A DNA stretch of 64,000 nucleotides from JACCZR01 sp035296565 (GTDB taxonomy: Bacteria; Actinomycetota; Thermoleophilia; Solirubrobacterales; Thermoleophilaceae): contig DATHAQ010000010.1 of assembly GCA_035296565.1 (NCBI GenBank), positions 16,162 through 80,161 of the forward strand, given 5' to 3'. The notes beneath the pieces were generated by a model that was not told where the DNA came from, did no database searches, and saw only the letters and a program-made list of their open reading frames with translations. Both the position numbers and the translations under genes were made by a program. Shown piece after piece: positions 1-9,838 of this stretch (the stretch's first letter is position 1; each line of letters starts with the position of its first letter).

Positions 1-320
1 CGCGCGACGCGCACCGCCGCAGGATCACCCGCCGGGCGGTCTTCGCCCGCGACCGCTGGACCTGCCAGTACTGCGGCCACGAGCGCGGCACCCTCACCGT
101 CGACCACGTGGTGCCCCGCTCCAAAGGCGGCGGGTCGGGCTGGGAGAACATCGTCACCTGCTGTGCGCCGTGCAACCGGCGCAAGGGCGACCGGTTGCCG
201 CTGCAGGCCAACATGACCCTGCGCCACCCGCCGCGCGCGCCCAGCTCCACCGTTTTCATCCACGTGGCGGCTCCCAGCATCCCCAGCGAATGGGAGCGCT
301 ACCTGGGCGCGGCGGCCTAG
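1..320 (+). CDS. HNH endonuclease family protein, 3' end only (5' partial)
   Basis: The reading frame is open from base 3, so the gene starts before the window. The visible 105 residues hold a complete HNH/ββα-metal fold core: a CQYCG knuckle, the LTVDHVVPRSKGG segment with the DH catalytic pair, then ENIVTCCAPCNRRKGDR, which carries the conserved Asn and the second Cys-x-x-Cys pair. This is the pattern of small stand-alone McrA-like HNH proteins common in actinobacteria. The C-terminal tail ends WERYLGAAA. Such genes are widespread and usually of unknown role; nothing nearby suggests a restriction or mobile element. Family call is firm, biological role unknown. Confidence 0.85.
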   Translation, partial: RDAHRRRITRRAVFARDRWTCQYCGHERGTLTVDHVVPRSKGGGSGWENIVTCCAPCNRRKGDRLPLQANMTLRHPPRAPSSTVFIHVAAPSIPSEWERYLGAAA

Positions 321-323
321 CGC

Positions 324-884
324 GTGGCGCGACCTCCGGGAGAGCCCCCGCCGCAACCCCCGCCGGGAGGGCCGGGGCAGCCGGCGCCCGGGCAGCCGGC
401 GCCCGGGCAGGAGGCCCTGCCCCCCGAACTGCCCGACGACGAGCGCCCCGCGTCGGTCGAGGACGTCAAGGCCGTCCGTCGCTGGGCCATCGTGGCGGGG
501 GTGTGGGCGGTCGTCGCCACCGCGCTCGCGGTCATCGCGCTCATCAAGCCGGCGAACGATGAGGATCCGGAGACAGCCGCGGCGGCCAACCGCTCCATCA
601 ACCGGCTCCAGGACCGCCTCGACGACCGCTTCGAGCAGCTGGAGCAGCGCGTCGACCGCCTGCCGCAGTCCTCTGACCTGCAGAAGCTGGAGGACCGCGT
701 GTCGCGCGTCGAGGACGACGTCCAGCAGGCCACCGGCGACGCGAAGGCGGCCCGGGACTCGATCGGGAGACTCCAGGACCGGGTCGAGAAGGTCGAGCGA
801 ACCCAGGCCGAGCAGAGCAACTCGTCGGGCGGTGGCGGCGGCGGCAGCTCGCCCGACTCCTCCGGCGGGCAGCCCGGGAACTAG
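324..884 (+). CDS. Single-pass membrane protein with proline-rich N-terminus and coiled coil
   Basis: This 186-residue protein starts with GTG three bases after the HNH stop. It has a proline/glycine-rich cytoplasmic N-terminus (residues 1-45) with a GQPAP duplication, one transmembrane helix around residues 54-75, then heptad-rich sequence at about 80-165 (repeated RL.DRLDDRFEQLEQRVDRL pattern) typical of a long coiled coil, and a Gly/Ser/Pro tail. No catalytic motif is visible. It may be a trimeric or dimeric envelope tether. I do not recognise a named family. A strong hairpin terminator follows its stop codon, so it ends a transcription unit. Confidence 0.75.
   Translation: MARPPGEPPPQPPPGGPGQPAPGQPAPGQEALPPELPDDERPASVEDVKAVRRWAIVAGVWAVVATALAVIALIKPANDEDPETAAAANRSINRLQDRLDDRFEQLEQRVDRLPQSSDLQKLEDRVSRVEDDVQQATGDAKAARDSIGRLQDRVEKVERTQAEQSNSSGGGGGGSSPDSSGGQPGN
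378..407 (+). repeat. 15-bp tandem duplication
   Basis: Two exact copies of cagccggcgcccggg in tandem inside the proline-rich coding segment; they encode GQPAP twice and look like slippage in low-complexity DNA. Confidence 0.8.
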
Positions 885-909
885 AGAGGGCGCCTCGCGG
901 CGCCCTCTC
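884..909 (+). terminator. Hairpin terminator after the coiled-coil gene
   Basis: An 11-bp perfect stem (884-894 with 899-909) closes a TCGC loop and begins at the last base of the stop codon. There is no clear T tract, but the position and stem strength fit an actinobacterial terminator. Confidence 0.8.
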
Positions 910-1200
910 GTCATTCGTTAGCTGGACGTATCGGCTTCGGTCGCTCGGGTCGCTCTGCGACCCGGGCCGGCGGAACGACTCCCGGCCTCCGATGCCGACG
1001 GTGTCTCGGGCGGACTCCGCAGGACGGGGCCCAGCTCCGGTCTAGCGGCCGGACACCTCCAGGGTCCCGGAAAGACTGTCACTCAAGTTCGGACCACCCC
1101 CTTTCTCTGGTGAGGCCCATTGAAGCAGGTCCCGCGGATCCCGTCGCGCCCAGCTTCACGGTGGCCCCCAGACCTCCCTGCGGGAACCACCCCAGGCTCC
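910..1200. other. Intergenic region without a gene
   Basis: I see no convincing reading frame here. A short hairpin (946-953 with 957-964, loop tct) may terminate the leftward gene that ends at 1201. The rest is GC-rich without recognisable RNA structure or repeats. Confidence 0.5.
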
Positions 1201-1938
1201 TCAGCCGGGGACACCCGGGGACACCGGGGCCCCCTCGGGTCCACCGTCGGCGCCGGGCGGAGGCCCGGGCATCAGGAAGTCGCCGCCCCGGCGCTCGCCT
1301 CCCGGCGGGCCGCCGCCGGGCGGAGGCGGTCCTGCCGGGCCGCCGAAGCCGGGGCCGCCGCGGCCGTGGAAGCGCATGCGCATCGGACCCTTCTCGGCTC
1401 GCTTCTTGATCTGGTCGGCCTGCTTCTGGGTCAGCTTGCCCTCCTTGACCGCCTCGGCCAGCTCGGCGTTCAGCCGGTCCTTGCGGATGTCCTCGAGCGC
1501 CTTCTTGACCTCGTCGGTGCTCTTGTCGAGCTCCTCGGCGATCGCCTTCACGAACGAGTCGCGCCCGACCCCCGGGCGGAACTGCCGGCGGTTGCGCTGG
1601 GACTCGAACTGCTTGCGAAGCGCCTCACGGCCCTTGCCCAGTGCACGCTCGGCGTCCTCCTCGGAGACGCCGAGGCGCTTGGCCAGCTGCTTGGCCTTCT
1701 CGGCCTGGTGCTCTTGGCGGCGCTTCTCGCCCACGCGGTCGATCGCCCTGCGCACCCGGTCCGCGGGGAGCTTCAGCTCCTTGGCCAGGTCGCGCGCCTG
1801 CTCGGCGCGGCGCTCCTGCGGGCTGGGGCCGAACACCCCACCCAGCGGGCCGTCGCCGCTCGGGGCCGCCACGGCGGTGGCGCCGACTCCCAGTGCCAGC
1901 ACCGCCGCGGCGCCGGTCGCTGCCTTCTTGTGTCTCAT
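1201..1938 (-). CDS. Secreted helical-repeat protein with Pro/Gly-rich tail
   Basis: This 245-residue protein has a signal peptide (MRHKK followed by a hydrophobic Ala-rich stretch, cleavage near residues 23-26 after AVA). The mature part carries three related helical segments of the pattern LAKxLxxxxDxVxxAL (about residues 50-66, 84-100 and 126-150), each a short helix pair. It ends in a PPPPGGGPPGG-type tail. An ideal ribosome site (AGGAGGT, minus strand, 1944-1950) sets the ATG start. Many such small secreted proteins occur in Solirubrobacterales-like genomes with unknown role; the repeats could bind cell-wall polymers or metals, but this is a guess. Confidence 0.7.
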   Translation of the reverse strand: MRHKKAATGAAAVLALGVGATAVAAPSGDGPLGGVFGPSPQERRAEQARDLAKELKLPADRVRRAIDRVGEKRRQEHQAEKAKQLAKRLGVSEEDAERALGKGREALRKQFESQRNRRQFRPGVGRDSFVKAIAEELDKSTDEVKKALEDIRKDRLNAELAEAVKEGKLTQKQADQIKKRAEKGPMRMRFHGRGGPGFGGPAGPPPPGGGPPGGERRGGDFLMPGPPPGADGGPEGAPVSPGVPG

Positions 1939-1943
1939 GCCCG

Positions 1944-1950
1944 ACCTCCT
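1944..1950 (-). promoter_or_regulatory. Perfect Shine-Dalgarno AGGAGGT
   Basis: The complement of acctcct lies 5 nt before the ATG of the secreted protein. It is one of the few full-strength ribosome sites in a window where many genes seem leaderless. Confidence 0.85.
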
Positions 1951-2003
1951 TCGTTCCTCGTCAGATGAAGGGCACTGTGAAGGTCGAAGTTGTGAACAGC
2001 GTA

Positions 2004-2024
2004 AGAGAACCTTGGCGGTTCTCT
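2004..2024 (-). terminator. Terminator of the gyrB-gyrA unit
   Basis: An 8-bp perfect stem AGAGAACC/GGTTCTCT with a 5-nt loop lies 20 nt past the gyrA stop and is followed on the minus strand by TTACGCTG. It separates gyrA from the downstream secreted-protein gene. Confidence 0.65.
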
Positions 2025-2044
2025 GCGAGCTATCCGGCCGGCAG

Positions 2045-4555
2045 CTACTCGGCCGACAGCTCGGCGGGCCCCCCGGCGGCGTCCTCGGTTGCCGGGGCGT
2101 CCTCCACCACGAGCGCGACGGCGCTCACCACGTCGTCGTCCTTCATGTTCATCACCTTCACGCCCTGGGCGGGCCGGCCCTGCTGCGAGATGCCGCGCAC
2201 CCCGGTGCGCTGGACCATCCCGCTCTGGGAGATGAACACGAGATCCTGGTGCTCGCGCACGATCAGCGCGCCGGCGACGCCGCCCTTCTTCTCGGTGAGG
2301 CCGATCGTCTTCACGCCCATCGCGCCGCGGCCCTTGACCGGATAGTCCTCGATCGGCGTGCGCTTGCCGAAGCCGTTGTCGGTGACCACCAGCAACTCGG
2401 TGTCGGGGCGCACCACGTCCATCGCGAGCACGTGGTTGTTCCCGCGCGAGACGTTCATCCCGCGCACGCCGCTGGTGTCGCGCCCCATCGGCCGCGCGTC
2501 GGACTCGTTGAAGCGCGCGGCCTGGCCCGAGTGGGAAACCATGATGATGTCGTCGTCCCCGCTGGTCCGCCGGACGGCGACGAGCTCGTCGTCATCGCGG
2601 ATGTTGATGGCGATGATGCCGTCGGCCTTGATCGGCGTGTTGTAGGCCGTGAACTCGGTCTTCTTGATGACCCCCTGGCGGGTGGCGAAGACCAGGTACT
2701 GGCCCTCGGAGAAGTCACGCGTCGCGAGTACGGCCTGGATGCGCTCTCCCTCGCGAAGGGGCAGGACGTTCACCAGCGCGCGGCCCTTGGCGGTGCGCGA
2801 GGCCTCGGGCAGCTCGTACACCTTCTGCCGGTAGACCTTCCCGCGGTTGGAGAAGAACAGCAGGTAGTCGTGCGACGAGCACACGAAGAGGTGCTCGATG
2901 TAGTCGTCGTCCTTCATGTCCATGCCCATGACGCCCTTGCCGCCCCGGTGCTGCTGGCGGTAGGTGGCCAGGGGGAGTGACTTGATGTAACCGGACTTGG
3001 TGATCGAGATGACCATCTGCTGGTCGGCGATCAGGTCCTCGATGTCGATCTCGTCCTCGGAGGCGGTGATCTCGGTGCGGCGCTCGTCGCCGTAGCGCTC
3101 CCTGATCTCGAGCAGCTCCTCCTTGATGAGGGACTTCACCTTCTCCTCGTCGCCCAGCAGCGCGCGCAGCTCCCGGATGCGCTCGAGCGTGTCGGCGTGA
3201 TCCTGCTTGATCTTGTCCGCCTCGAGCGCGGTCAGCCGCTGCAGGCGCAGGTCGAGGATCGCCTGGGCCTGCACCCGGGTGAGCTCGAAGCGGTCCATCA
3301 GGCCCTGCCGCGCTTCGTCGGGATCGGGCGAGTTACGGATCAGCGCGATCACGGCGTCCAGGTCGGTGAGCGCGACCAGCAGGCCCTCGAGGATGTGCAG
3401 CCGGCTCTCCGCGCCGCGCAGCTCGTACTTGGTGCGTCGCACCACCACGTCGCGCTGGTGATCGACGTAGTTCTTGATGATCGGCAGCAGCCCGAGCGAC
3501 CGCGGCACGTTGTCGACCAGCGCGACCATGTTCACGCCGAAGGTCGTCTGCAGCGGTGTGTGCTTGTAGAGCTTGTTGAGCGCGACCTTGGGGATGGCGT
3601 CGCGCTTGAGCTCGATCACCAGTCGTATGCCCGACTTGTCGGACTCGTCACGGAGGTCGGAGACCTCCTTGACCTTCCCGTTCTGCACGACCTCGGCGAT
3701 CTTCTTGATCAGGCCCGAGCCGTCGTTGCGCCCGTCCCCCTTGGGGACCTGGTAGGGCATCTCGGTGACGATGATCGCCTCCTTGCCCTGGCGCAGCGGC
3801 TCGATATGCGCGCGGGCCTTGATCACCACGCGCCCGCGTCCGGTCTCGTAGGCCTCCCTTATCCCCTGCCGGCCGGTGATGATCCCGCCCGTCGGGAAGT
3901 CAGGGCCCTTCAGGTGCTTCATCAGGCCGCCGACGTCGATCGAGGGGTCGTCGATGTATGCCACCGTCGCGTCGATCGACTCGCGCAGGTTGTGCGGTGG
4001 GATGTTGGTGGCCATGCCCACCGCGATCCCCGACGCGCCGTTGACCAGCAGATTGGGAAACCGCGACGGGAGCACGAGCGGCTCCAGCTGCGAGTCGTCG
4101 TAATTGGGGCCGAAGTCGACCGTGTCCTGGTCGATGTCGCGCAGCATCTCCGTGGCGAGACGCGACAGGCGGGCCTCCGTGTAACGCATGGCCGCCGCCG
4201 GGTCGTTGTCGATCGAGCCGAAGTTGCCCTGCGGGTCGATGAGCGGGTTGCGCATGGCGAAATCCTGGCCGAGCCGGACCAGCGTGTCGTAGATCGCGCT
4301 GTCGCCGTGGGGGTGGAAGGTCCCCATCACCTCGCCGACCACGAAGGCGCACTTGCGGTACGGGCGGTTGGGCTGGAGGCCCGACTGGTGCATCGCGTAG
4401 AGCACGCGGCGGTGCACCGGCTTGAGGCCGTCGCGGACGTCGGGCAGCGCCCGGCCCACAATCACGCTCATGGCGTAGTCGAGATACGACGACCGCATCT
4501 CCTCCTCGAGCCCGCGGGGCTCGATGTTTCCGCCGGACAGCTGGTCGACGCTCAT
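2045..4555 (-). CDS. gyrA: DNA gyrase subunit A
   Basis: The 836-residue protein is full length for GyrA. The breakage-reunion domain shows the catalytic tyrosine in AAMRYTEARL (Tyr125) and the quinolone region HPHGDSAIYD with Ser86 and Asp90, the wild-type, drug-sensitive residues by E. coli comparison. The C-terminal β-pinwheel contains a GyrA-box-like HRGGKG motif, the signature that separates gyrase from topoisomerase IV. With GyrB it introduces negative supercoils using ATP. The gene begins 2 nt after the gyrB stop, so the two are cotranscribed and probably coupled. Confidence 0.98.
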   Translation of the reverse strand: MSVDQLSGGNIEPRGLEEEMRSSYLDYAMSVIVGRALPDVRDGLKPVHRRVLYAMHQSGLQPNRPYRKCAFVVGEVMGTFHPHGDSAIYDTLVRLGQDFAMRNPLIDPQGNFGSIDNDPAAAMRYTEARLSRLATEMLRDIDQDTVDFGPNYDDSQLEPLVLPSRFPNLLVNGASGIAVGMATNIPPHNLRESIDATVAYIDDPSIDVGGLMKHLKGPDFPTGGIITGRQGIREAYETGRGRVVIKARAHIEPLRQGKEAIIVTEMPYQVPKGDGRNDGSGLIKKIAEVVQNGKVKEVSDLRDESDKSGIRLVIELKRDAIPKVALNKLYKHTPLQTTFGVNMVALVDNVPRSLGLLPIIKNYVDHQRDVVVRRTKYELRGAESRLHILEGLLVALTDLDAVIALIRNSPDPDEARQGLMDRFELTRVQAQAILDLRLQRLTALEADKIKQDHADTLERIRELRALLGDEEKVKSLIKEELLEIRERYGDERRTEITASEDEIDIEDLIADQQMVISITKSGYIKSLPLATYRQQHRGGKGVMGMDMKDDDYIEHLFVCSSHDYLLFFSNRGKVYRQKVYELPEASRTAKGRALVNVLPLREGERIQAVLATRDFSEGQYLVFATRQGVIKKTEFTAYNTPIKADGIIAINIRDDDELVAVRRTSGDDDIIMVSHSGQAARFNESDARPMGRDTSGVRGMNVSRGNNHVLAMDVVRPDTELLVVTDNGFGKRTPIEDYPVKGRGAMGVKTIGLTEKKGGVAGALIVREHQDLVFISQSGMVQRTGVRGISQQGRPAQGVKVMNMKDDDVVSAVALVVEDAPATEDAAGGPAELSAE

Positions 4556-4557
4556 GG

Positions 4558-6978
<2,421 letters not shown>

Positions 6979-7011
6979 GCGTTCCTCTCGTCTACGTCTC
7001 TACACGAAGAA

Positions 7012-7049
7012 GCCCCGACGGACGAGTGCCCGCAGACACCGGTCGGGGC
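7012..7049 (-). terminator. Hairpin in front of gyrB (terminator or leader attenuator)
   Basis: On the minus strand GCCCCGAC (7042-7049) pairs with GTCGGGGC (7012-7019), extended by a bulged pair, and is followed by TTCTTCGTG. It lies between the dciA stop and gyrB. It may terminate the dnaA-side operon; if the gyrB promoter is at 7106-7135 it would instead sit in the gyrB leader. Confidence 0.5.
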
Positions 7050-7105
7050 CCTTCAAACAGTGCAGTAGAGACTAGCAGGCGGACCCCCGGAAAAAGCGGA
7101 AAGCT

Positions 7106-7135
7106 GTGCTACAAAACCCCCGCAAATCGGGACAA
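7106..7135 (-). promoter_or_regulatory. Candidate gyrB promoter
   Basis: Minus strand TTGTCC (7130-7135), an 18-nt spacer, and TAGCAC (7106-7111). The stretch is unusually A/T-rich for this window (runs of TTTT). Prediction by eye only. Confidence 0.35.
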
Positions 7136-7171
7136 AAGTAGGCGGTCTGGAAGGTCGAGCGTTTGCTTTCG

Positions 7172-7477
7172 TTACGGCGCGGTCACGAAGTGCAACCGAG
7201 ACACCGGCGAGGCCGGCTCGCCGGAGCCCAGTTCGGCGTTCAGGGAGGCCACCAGATCGGTCCCCATCAACTGCAGCTCCGACGCCCACAGCGCCGACGT
7301 ACAGCGCACCGTCACGGCGCCCTCGCGTTCGCTCGCCGGCTGGGTCTCGGCCGCCACAACCTCTCCCACCGCCGCGGGCCACGCGGTCTGCACACTGGCC
7401 AGCAGCGAGGGGCGCGCGGCGGCTCCCACCGCCTCCTCCAGCGCTCTGGCCAGGGGACGGGGGGCCAGCCGCCTCAT
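7172..7477 (-). CDS. dciA: DUF721 / DciA-type protein
   Basis: A 101-residue DUF721 protein. Family features visible are TAWPAAVGEVVA near residue 31-42, the β-rich VTVRCTSALWASELQLM segment (the Trp-x-x-Glu-Leu core) and a closing LNAELG. In bacteria lacking DnaC/DnaI, DciA helps DnaB load at the origin; the gene between recF and gyrB in actinobacteria is usually this one. The ATG overlaps the recF stop (ATGA, 7474-7477), so translation is coupled. A DnaC-like gene also exists in this window next to dnaB. Confidence 0.85.
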   Translation of the reverse strand: MRRLAPRPLARALEEAVGAAARPSLLASVQTAWPAAVGEVVAAETQPASEREGAVTVRCTSALWASELQLMGTDLVASLNAELGSGEPASPVSRLHFVTAP

Positions 7478-8580
7478 GCGGCCGCCTCCGCGCCCGGCGA
7501 GCGCACCGACCCGGGTGCCACCTGCAGCCGTGTGACCTGCTGGTCCCCCGCTCCGGGCACGTGGCCGGGGTCGGTCGCCGTGAGCACCGCTTGGCCGCCG
7601 GCGCGCAAGCGCTCGGCGAGCCGCTCGCGCCGGGCCTCGTCCAGCTCGGACATGACGTCGTCGAGCAGGACGAGCGGCACGCTTCCCCGGCGCTCGGCCA
7701 GCAGTTCGCGCTCGGCGAACAGCAGCGCCAGCAACGCCGTTCGCTGCTGGCCCTGCGACCCGTAGGAACGCAGCAGGACGCCGCCGTGGCTGAGGCTGAC
7801 ATCGTCGCGGTGCGGCCCGTGGGCCGTGAAGCCGCGCTCGAGGTCGGCGGAGCGGCGCTCGAGGAGCTCGGCGGCGAGCTCCTCCGCATCCTCGGCCTGC
7901 GAGCGCGGGCGGTAGGCGAGGCGGGCGGGCTCGGGCAGGCCGAGCTCGAAGGCCATTCCCTCGAAGCTGGGCGCCAGCGCGTCCGTCGCCTCGCGCCGGT
8001 CGGCCATGAGCTCCTCCCCGCGGCGTGCCAGCTCGGCGTCCCAGGCGTCGAGTCCCTCCGGCGAAGCCCTGCCCGCCCGGATGCGCGCGACGAGGGCGTT
8101 GCGCTGTGCCAGGGCGCGCGAATAGGCCGCGCGCGTGGCGGCGCGGGCCGGCCACAACGCCGCCACGAGCTGGTCCAGGTGGCCGCGCCGCAGCGACGGA
8201 GCGCCCTTCACGAGCTCGAGCCGGTCGGGCAGGAACACGACCACGGCCGGCCGCGCCTCCTGCGGGGCCCTCTCCACCGCGGCGCCATCCACGCGGATCC
8301 GCTTGGGCTCGCCCGGAGCGAATGCGACCTCGAGCGCGTGCGGCTCTTCGCCGCCCTCCACGTCGGCTTCCACGCGGGTGACCGACGCTCCGCGGCGCAC
8401 CAGCTCCCGCTCGTTGGAGGTCCGCGGCGAGCGCGCGGTCAGCCCGAAGTACGCCGCCTCCAGGAGGTTGGTCTTGCCGGCGCCGTTGGGCCCGCTGACC
8501 ACGGTGAGCCCCTCGCCCAGCTCGACCTCGGCGCGCTCGTATGAGCGAAAGTCGCGGAGGCGGAGGCGGGCGAGCCGCAA
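7474..8580 (-). CDS. recF: DNA replication and repair protein RecF
   Basis: The 368-residue SMC-like ATPase begins with MRLARLRLRDFRSY, has Walker A GPNGAGKTN at residues 30-38, the ABC-type signature SQGQQRTALLAL near 270 and Walker B LVLLDDVMSELD near 300. RecF directs RecA loading at single-strand gaps with RecO and RecR. It lies 11 nt after the dnaN stop and overlaps dciA by 4 nt in the classic dnaA-dnaN-recF arrangement. Confidence 0.97.
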   Translation of the reverse strand: MRLARLRLRDFRSYERAEVELGEGLTVVSGPNGAGKTNLLEAAYFGLTARSPRTSNERELVRRGASVTRVEADVEGGEEPHALEVAFAPGEPKRIRVDGAAVERAPQEARPAVVVFLPDRLELVKGAPSLRRGHLDQLVAALWPARAATRAAYSRALAQRNALVARIRAGRASPEGLDAWDAELARRGEELMADRREATDALAPSFEGMAFELGLPEPARLAYRPRSQAEDAEELAAELLERRSADLERGFTAHGPHRDDVSLSHGGVLLRSYGSQGQQRTALLALLFAERELLAERRGSVPLVLLDDVMSELDEARRERLAERLRAGGQAVLTATDPGHVPGAGDQQVTRLQVAPGSVRSPGAEAAA

Positions 8581-8591
8581 AACCGGCGCCC

Positions 8592-9701
8592 TCAGACGTT
8601 CAGGCGGATGGGCATGACGAGGTAGAGAAAACCGCCCTCGTCGCCCGACTGGATCAGGCCCGGCCGCAGAGGGCTGATCAGCTTCAGCACGAGCTCCTCG
8701 GACTCGGCGCTCTCCAGCCCGTCGCGGAAGAACTCGGGGTTGAAGCCGATCTCGAATGGTTCGCCCTTGAACGGAACCGGCAGCGACTCGCTTGCCTCGC
8801 CCACGTCCGGCGTCTGCGCCGAGACCTCCAGCGCGCCCTCGGAGAAGGCCAGCCGCAGCGGCGCGTTCTTCTGCGCCAGCAGGCTCATTCGCCGCACGAC
8901 CTCGAGGATCTCCGCGCGCTCGATCCGCAGCTCGTGCTCGTAGGACTCGGGCAGGAGCTGCTGGTAGTTGGGAAAACGACCCTCGACGAGCCGAGAGCTC
9001 AGCACGGTGTCCCCCACCCCGAAGACCACCTGGTTCTCCCGGGCCGCCACGCGGATCTCCTCCACGTCCGCCGCGGCCGCCACCCGGGCCAGCTCCTGGA
9101 GGGTGCGGGCCGGCACGTTGGCCTCCAGCGAGCCGTTGAGGGCTTCGTCCAGGGTGGTCTCCTTCACGCTCAGGCGGTAGGAGTCGGTCGCCACCATCCG
9201 CAGCTGAGAGCCGTCGACGGTCACGAGCACGCCGGTCAGGTGCGGCCGGGTCTCGTCACGCGAGGCCGAGCGGGCCACCCGGCCGACCGTCTCCACGAAG
9301 GCGCCCGCCGGCACCTTGAGCGAGTCGTCCGGCGGCGGGTCGGGCAGCTTGGGGAAGTCCTCTGGCGGCAGCGTGCGCAGGTGGAACACGGCACCGCCGG
9401 AGACGACCTCCACGTCCTGCTGCGAGGAGCGGTACTCGAGCGAGAGGTCGTCGCGGGGCAGGGAGCGCACGACGTCGAGCAGGAGTCGGCCGGGGATGAC
9501 CACGGCGCCGTCGGTGGTGTCGCCGGCCTCCAGCGAAACCCGCACGCCCAGCTCCATGTCGGTGGCCTCGAGCTGGAGGGTCCCGCCGGATACCCGAAGG
9601 TGCACGCCGGCCAGGGTCTGAATGGCGCTGCGGGTCGAGACTCCGCGAACGGCGACGCCGAGCTTGGCGAGGAACGTTTCACGGGAAACGGAGAGCTTCA
9701 A
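8592..9701 (-). CDS. dnaN: DNA polymerase III β sliding clamp
   Basis: With the chosen TTG start the protein has 369 residues, the normal length for the clamp, and begins MKLSVSRETFLAKLGVAVRG. A longer frame exists upstream, but its extra residues (serine/glutamine-rich) do not resemble DnaN; AGAAGGCAGGAC before the TTG can serve as ribosome site. The C-terminus ends LYLVMPIRLNV, matching the conserved YLVMPMR. The clamp tethers Pol III and binds many partners. A parS-like site lies inside codons 3-9. Confidence 0.96.
   Translation of the reverse strand: MKLSVSRETFLAKLGVAVRGVSTRSAIQTLAGVHLRVSGGTLQLEATDMELGVRVSLEAGDTTDGAVVIPGRLLLDVVRSLPRDDLSLEYRSSQQDVEVVSGGAVFHLRTLPPEDFPKLPDPPPDDSLKVPAGAFVETVGRVARSASRDETRPHLTGVLVTVDGSQLRMVATDSYRLSVKETTLDEALNGSLEANVPARTLQELARVAAAADVEEIRVAARENQVVFGVGDTVLSSRLVEGRFPNYQQLLPESYEHELRIERAEILEVVRRMSLLAQKNAPLRLAFSEGALEVSAQTPDVGEASESLPVPFKGEPFEIGFNPEFFRDGLESAESEELVLKLISPLRPGLIQSGDEGGFLYLVMPIRLNV
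9675..9690. other. parS-like site 1 (inside 5' end of dnaN)
   Basis: CGTTTCACGGGAAACG differs from the core of the bacterial parS consensus GTTTCACGTGAAAC by one base. An identical 16-mer occurs at 13549-13564. Both lie within 4 kb of dnaA, and parA/parB are in the same cluster, so ParB binding is very likely. Confidence 0.8.
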
Positions 9702-9838
9702 CTGGTCCTGCCTTCTAGAGGTAGATGCACTTTGGTGCTGTTGATAGGTGGAAAAGGGAGTGGTTTCCCGCTCGGGGACTGAAGTTGGGCCTGTGTGCGG
9801 GGGCGGGAGGGGGCTGTTGATTCTTACAGGGGACCCGG
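9702..9838. other. dnaA-dnaN intergenic region, candidate oriC
   Basis: This 137-bp gap is where many actinobacteria keep oriC. On the minus strand it holds TTTTCCACC (9747-9755), a 7/9 match to the DnaA box TTATCCACA, and two copies of ATCAACAG (9738-9745 and 9814-9821). The boxes are degenerate and there is no obvious AT-rich unwinding element, so the assignment is tentative; the region is also the dnaN promoter/leader. Confidence 0.4.

Noticed and set aside
1..320. HNH gene as sign of a mobile element or intein
   Set aside because: Neighbouring genes are ordinary chromosomal genes; no integrase, recombinase, intein splice motif or inverted repeat is visible.
943..966. Small RNA gene in the 910-1200 gap
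   Set aside because: Only a short GC hairpin with a 3-nt loop; no promoter-like element or other conserved structure.
7172..8155. A 327-residue form of the DciA gene
   Set aside because: Upstream of ATG 7477 it only reads recF out of frame. The coupled ATGA start gives a normal DUF721 length.
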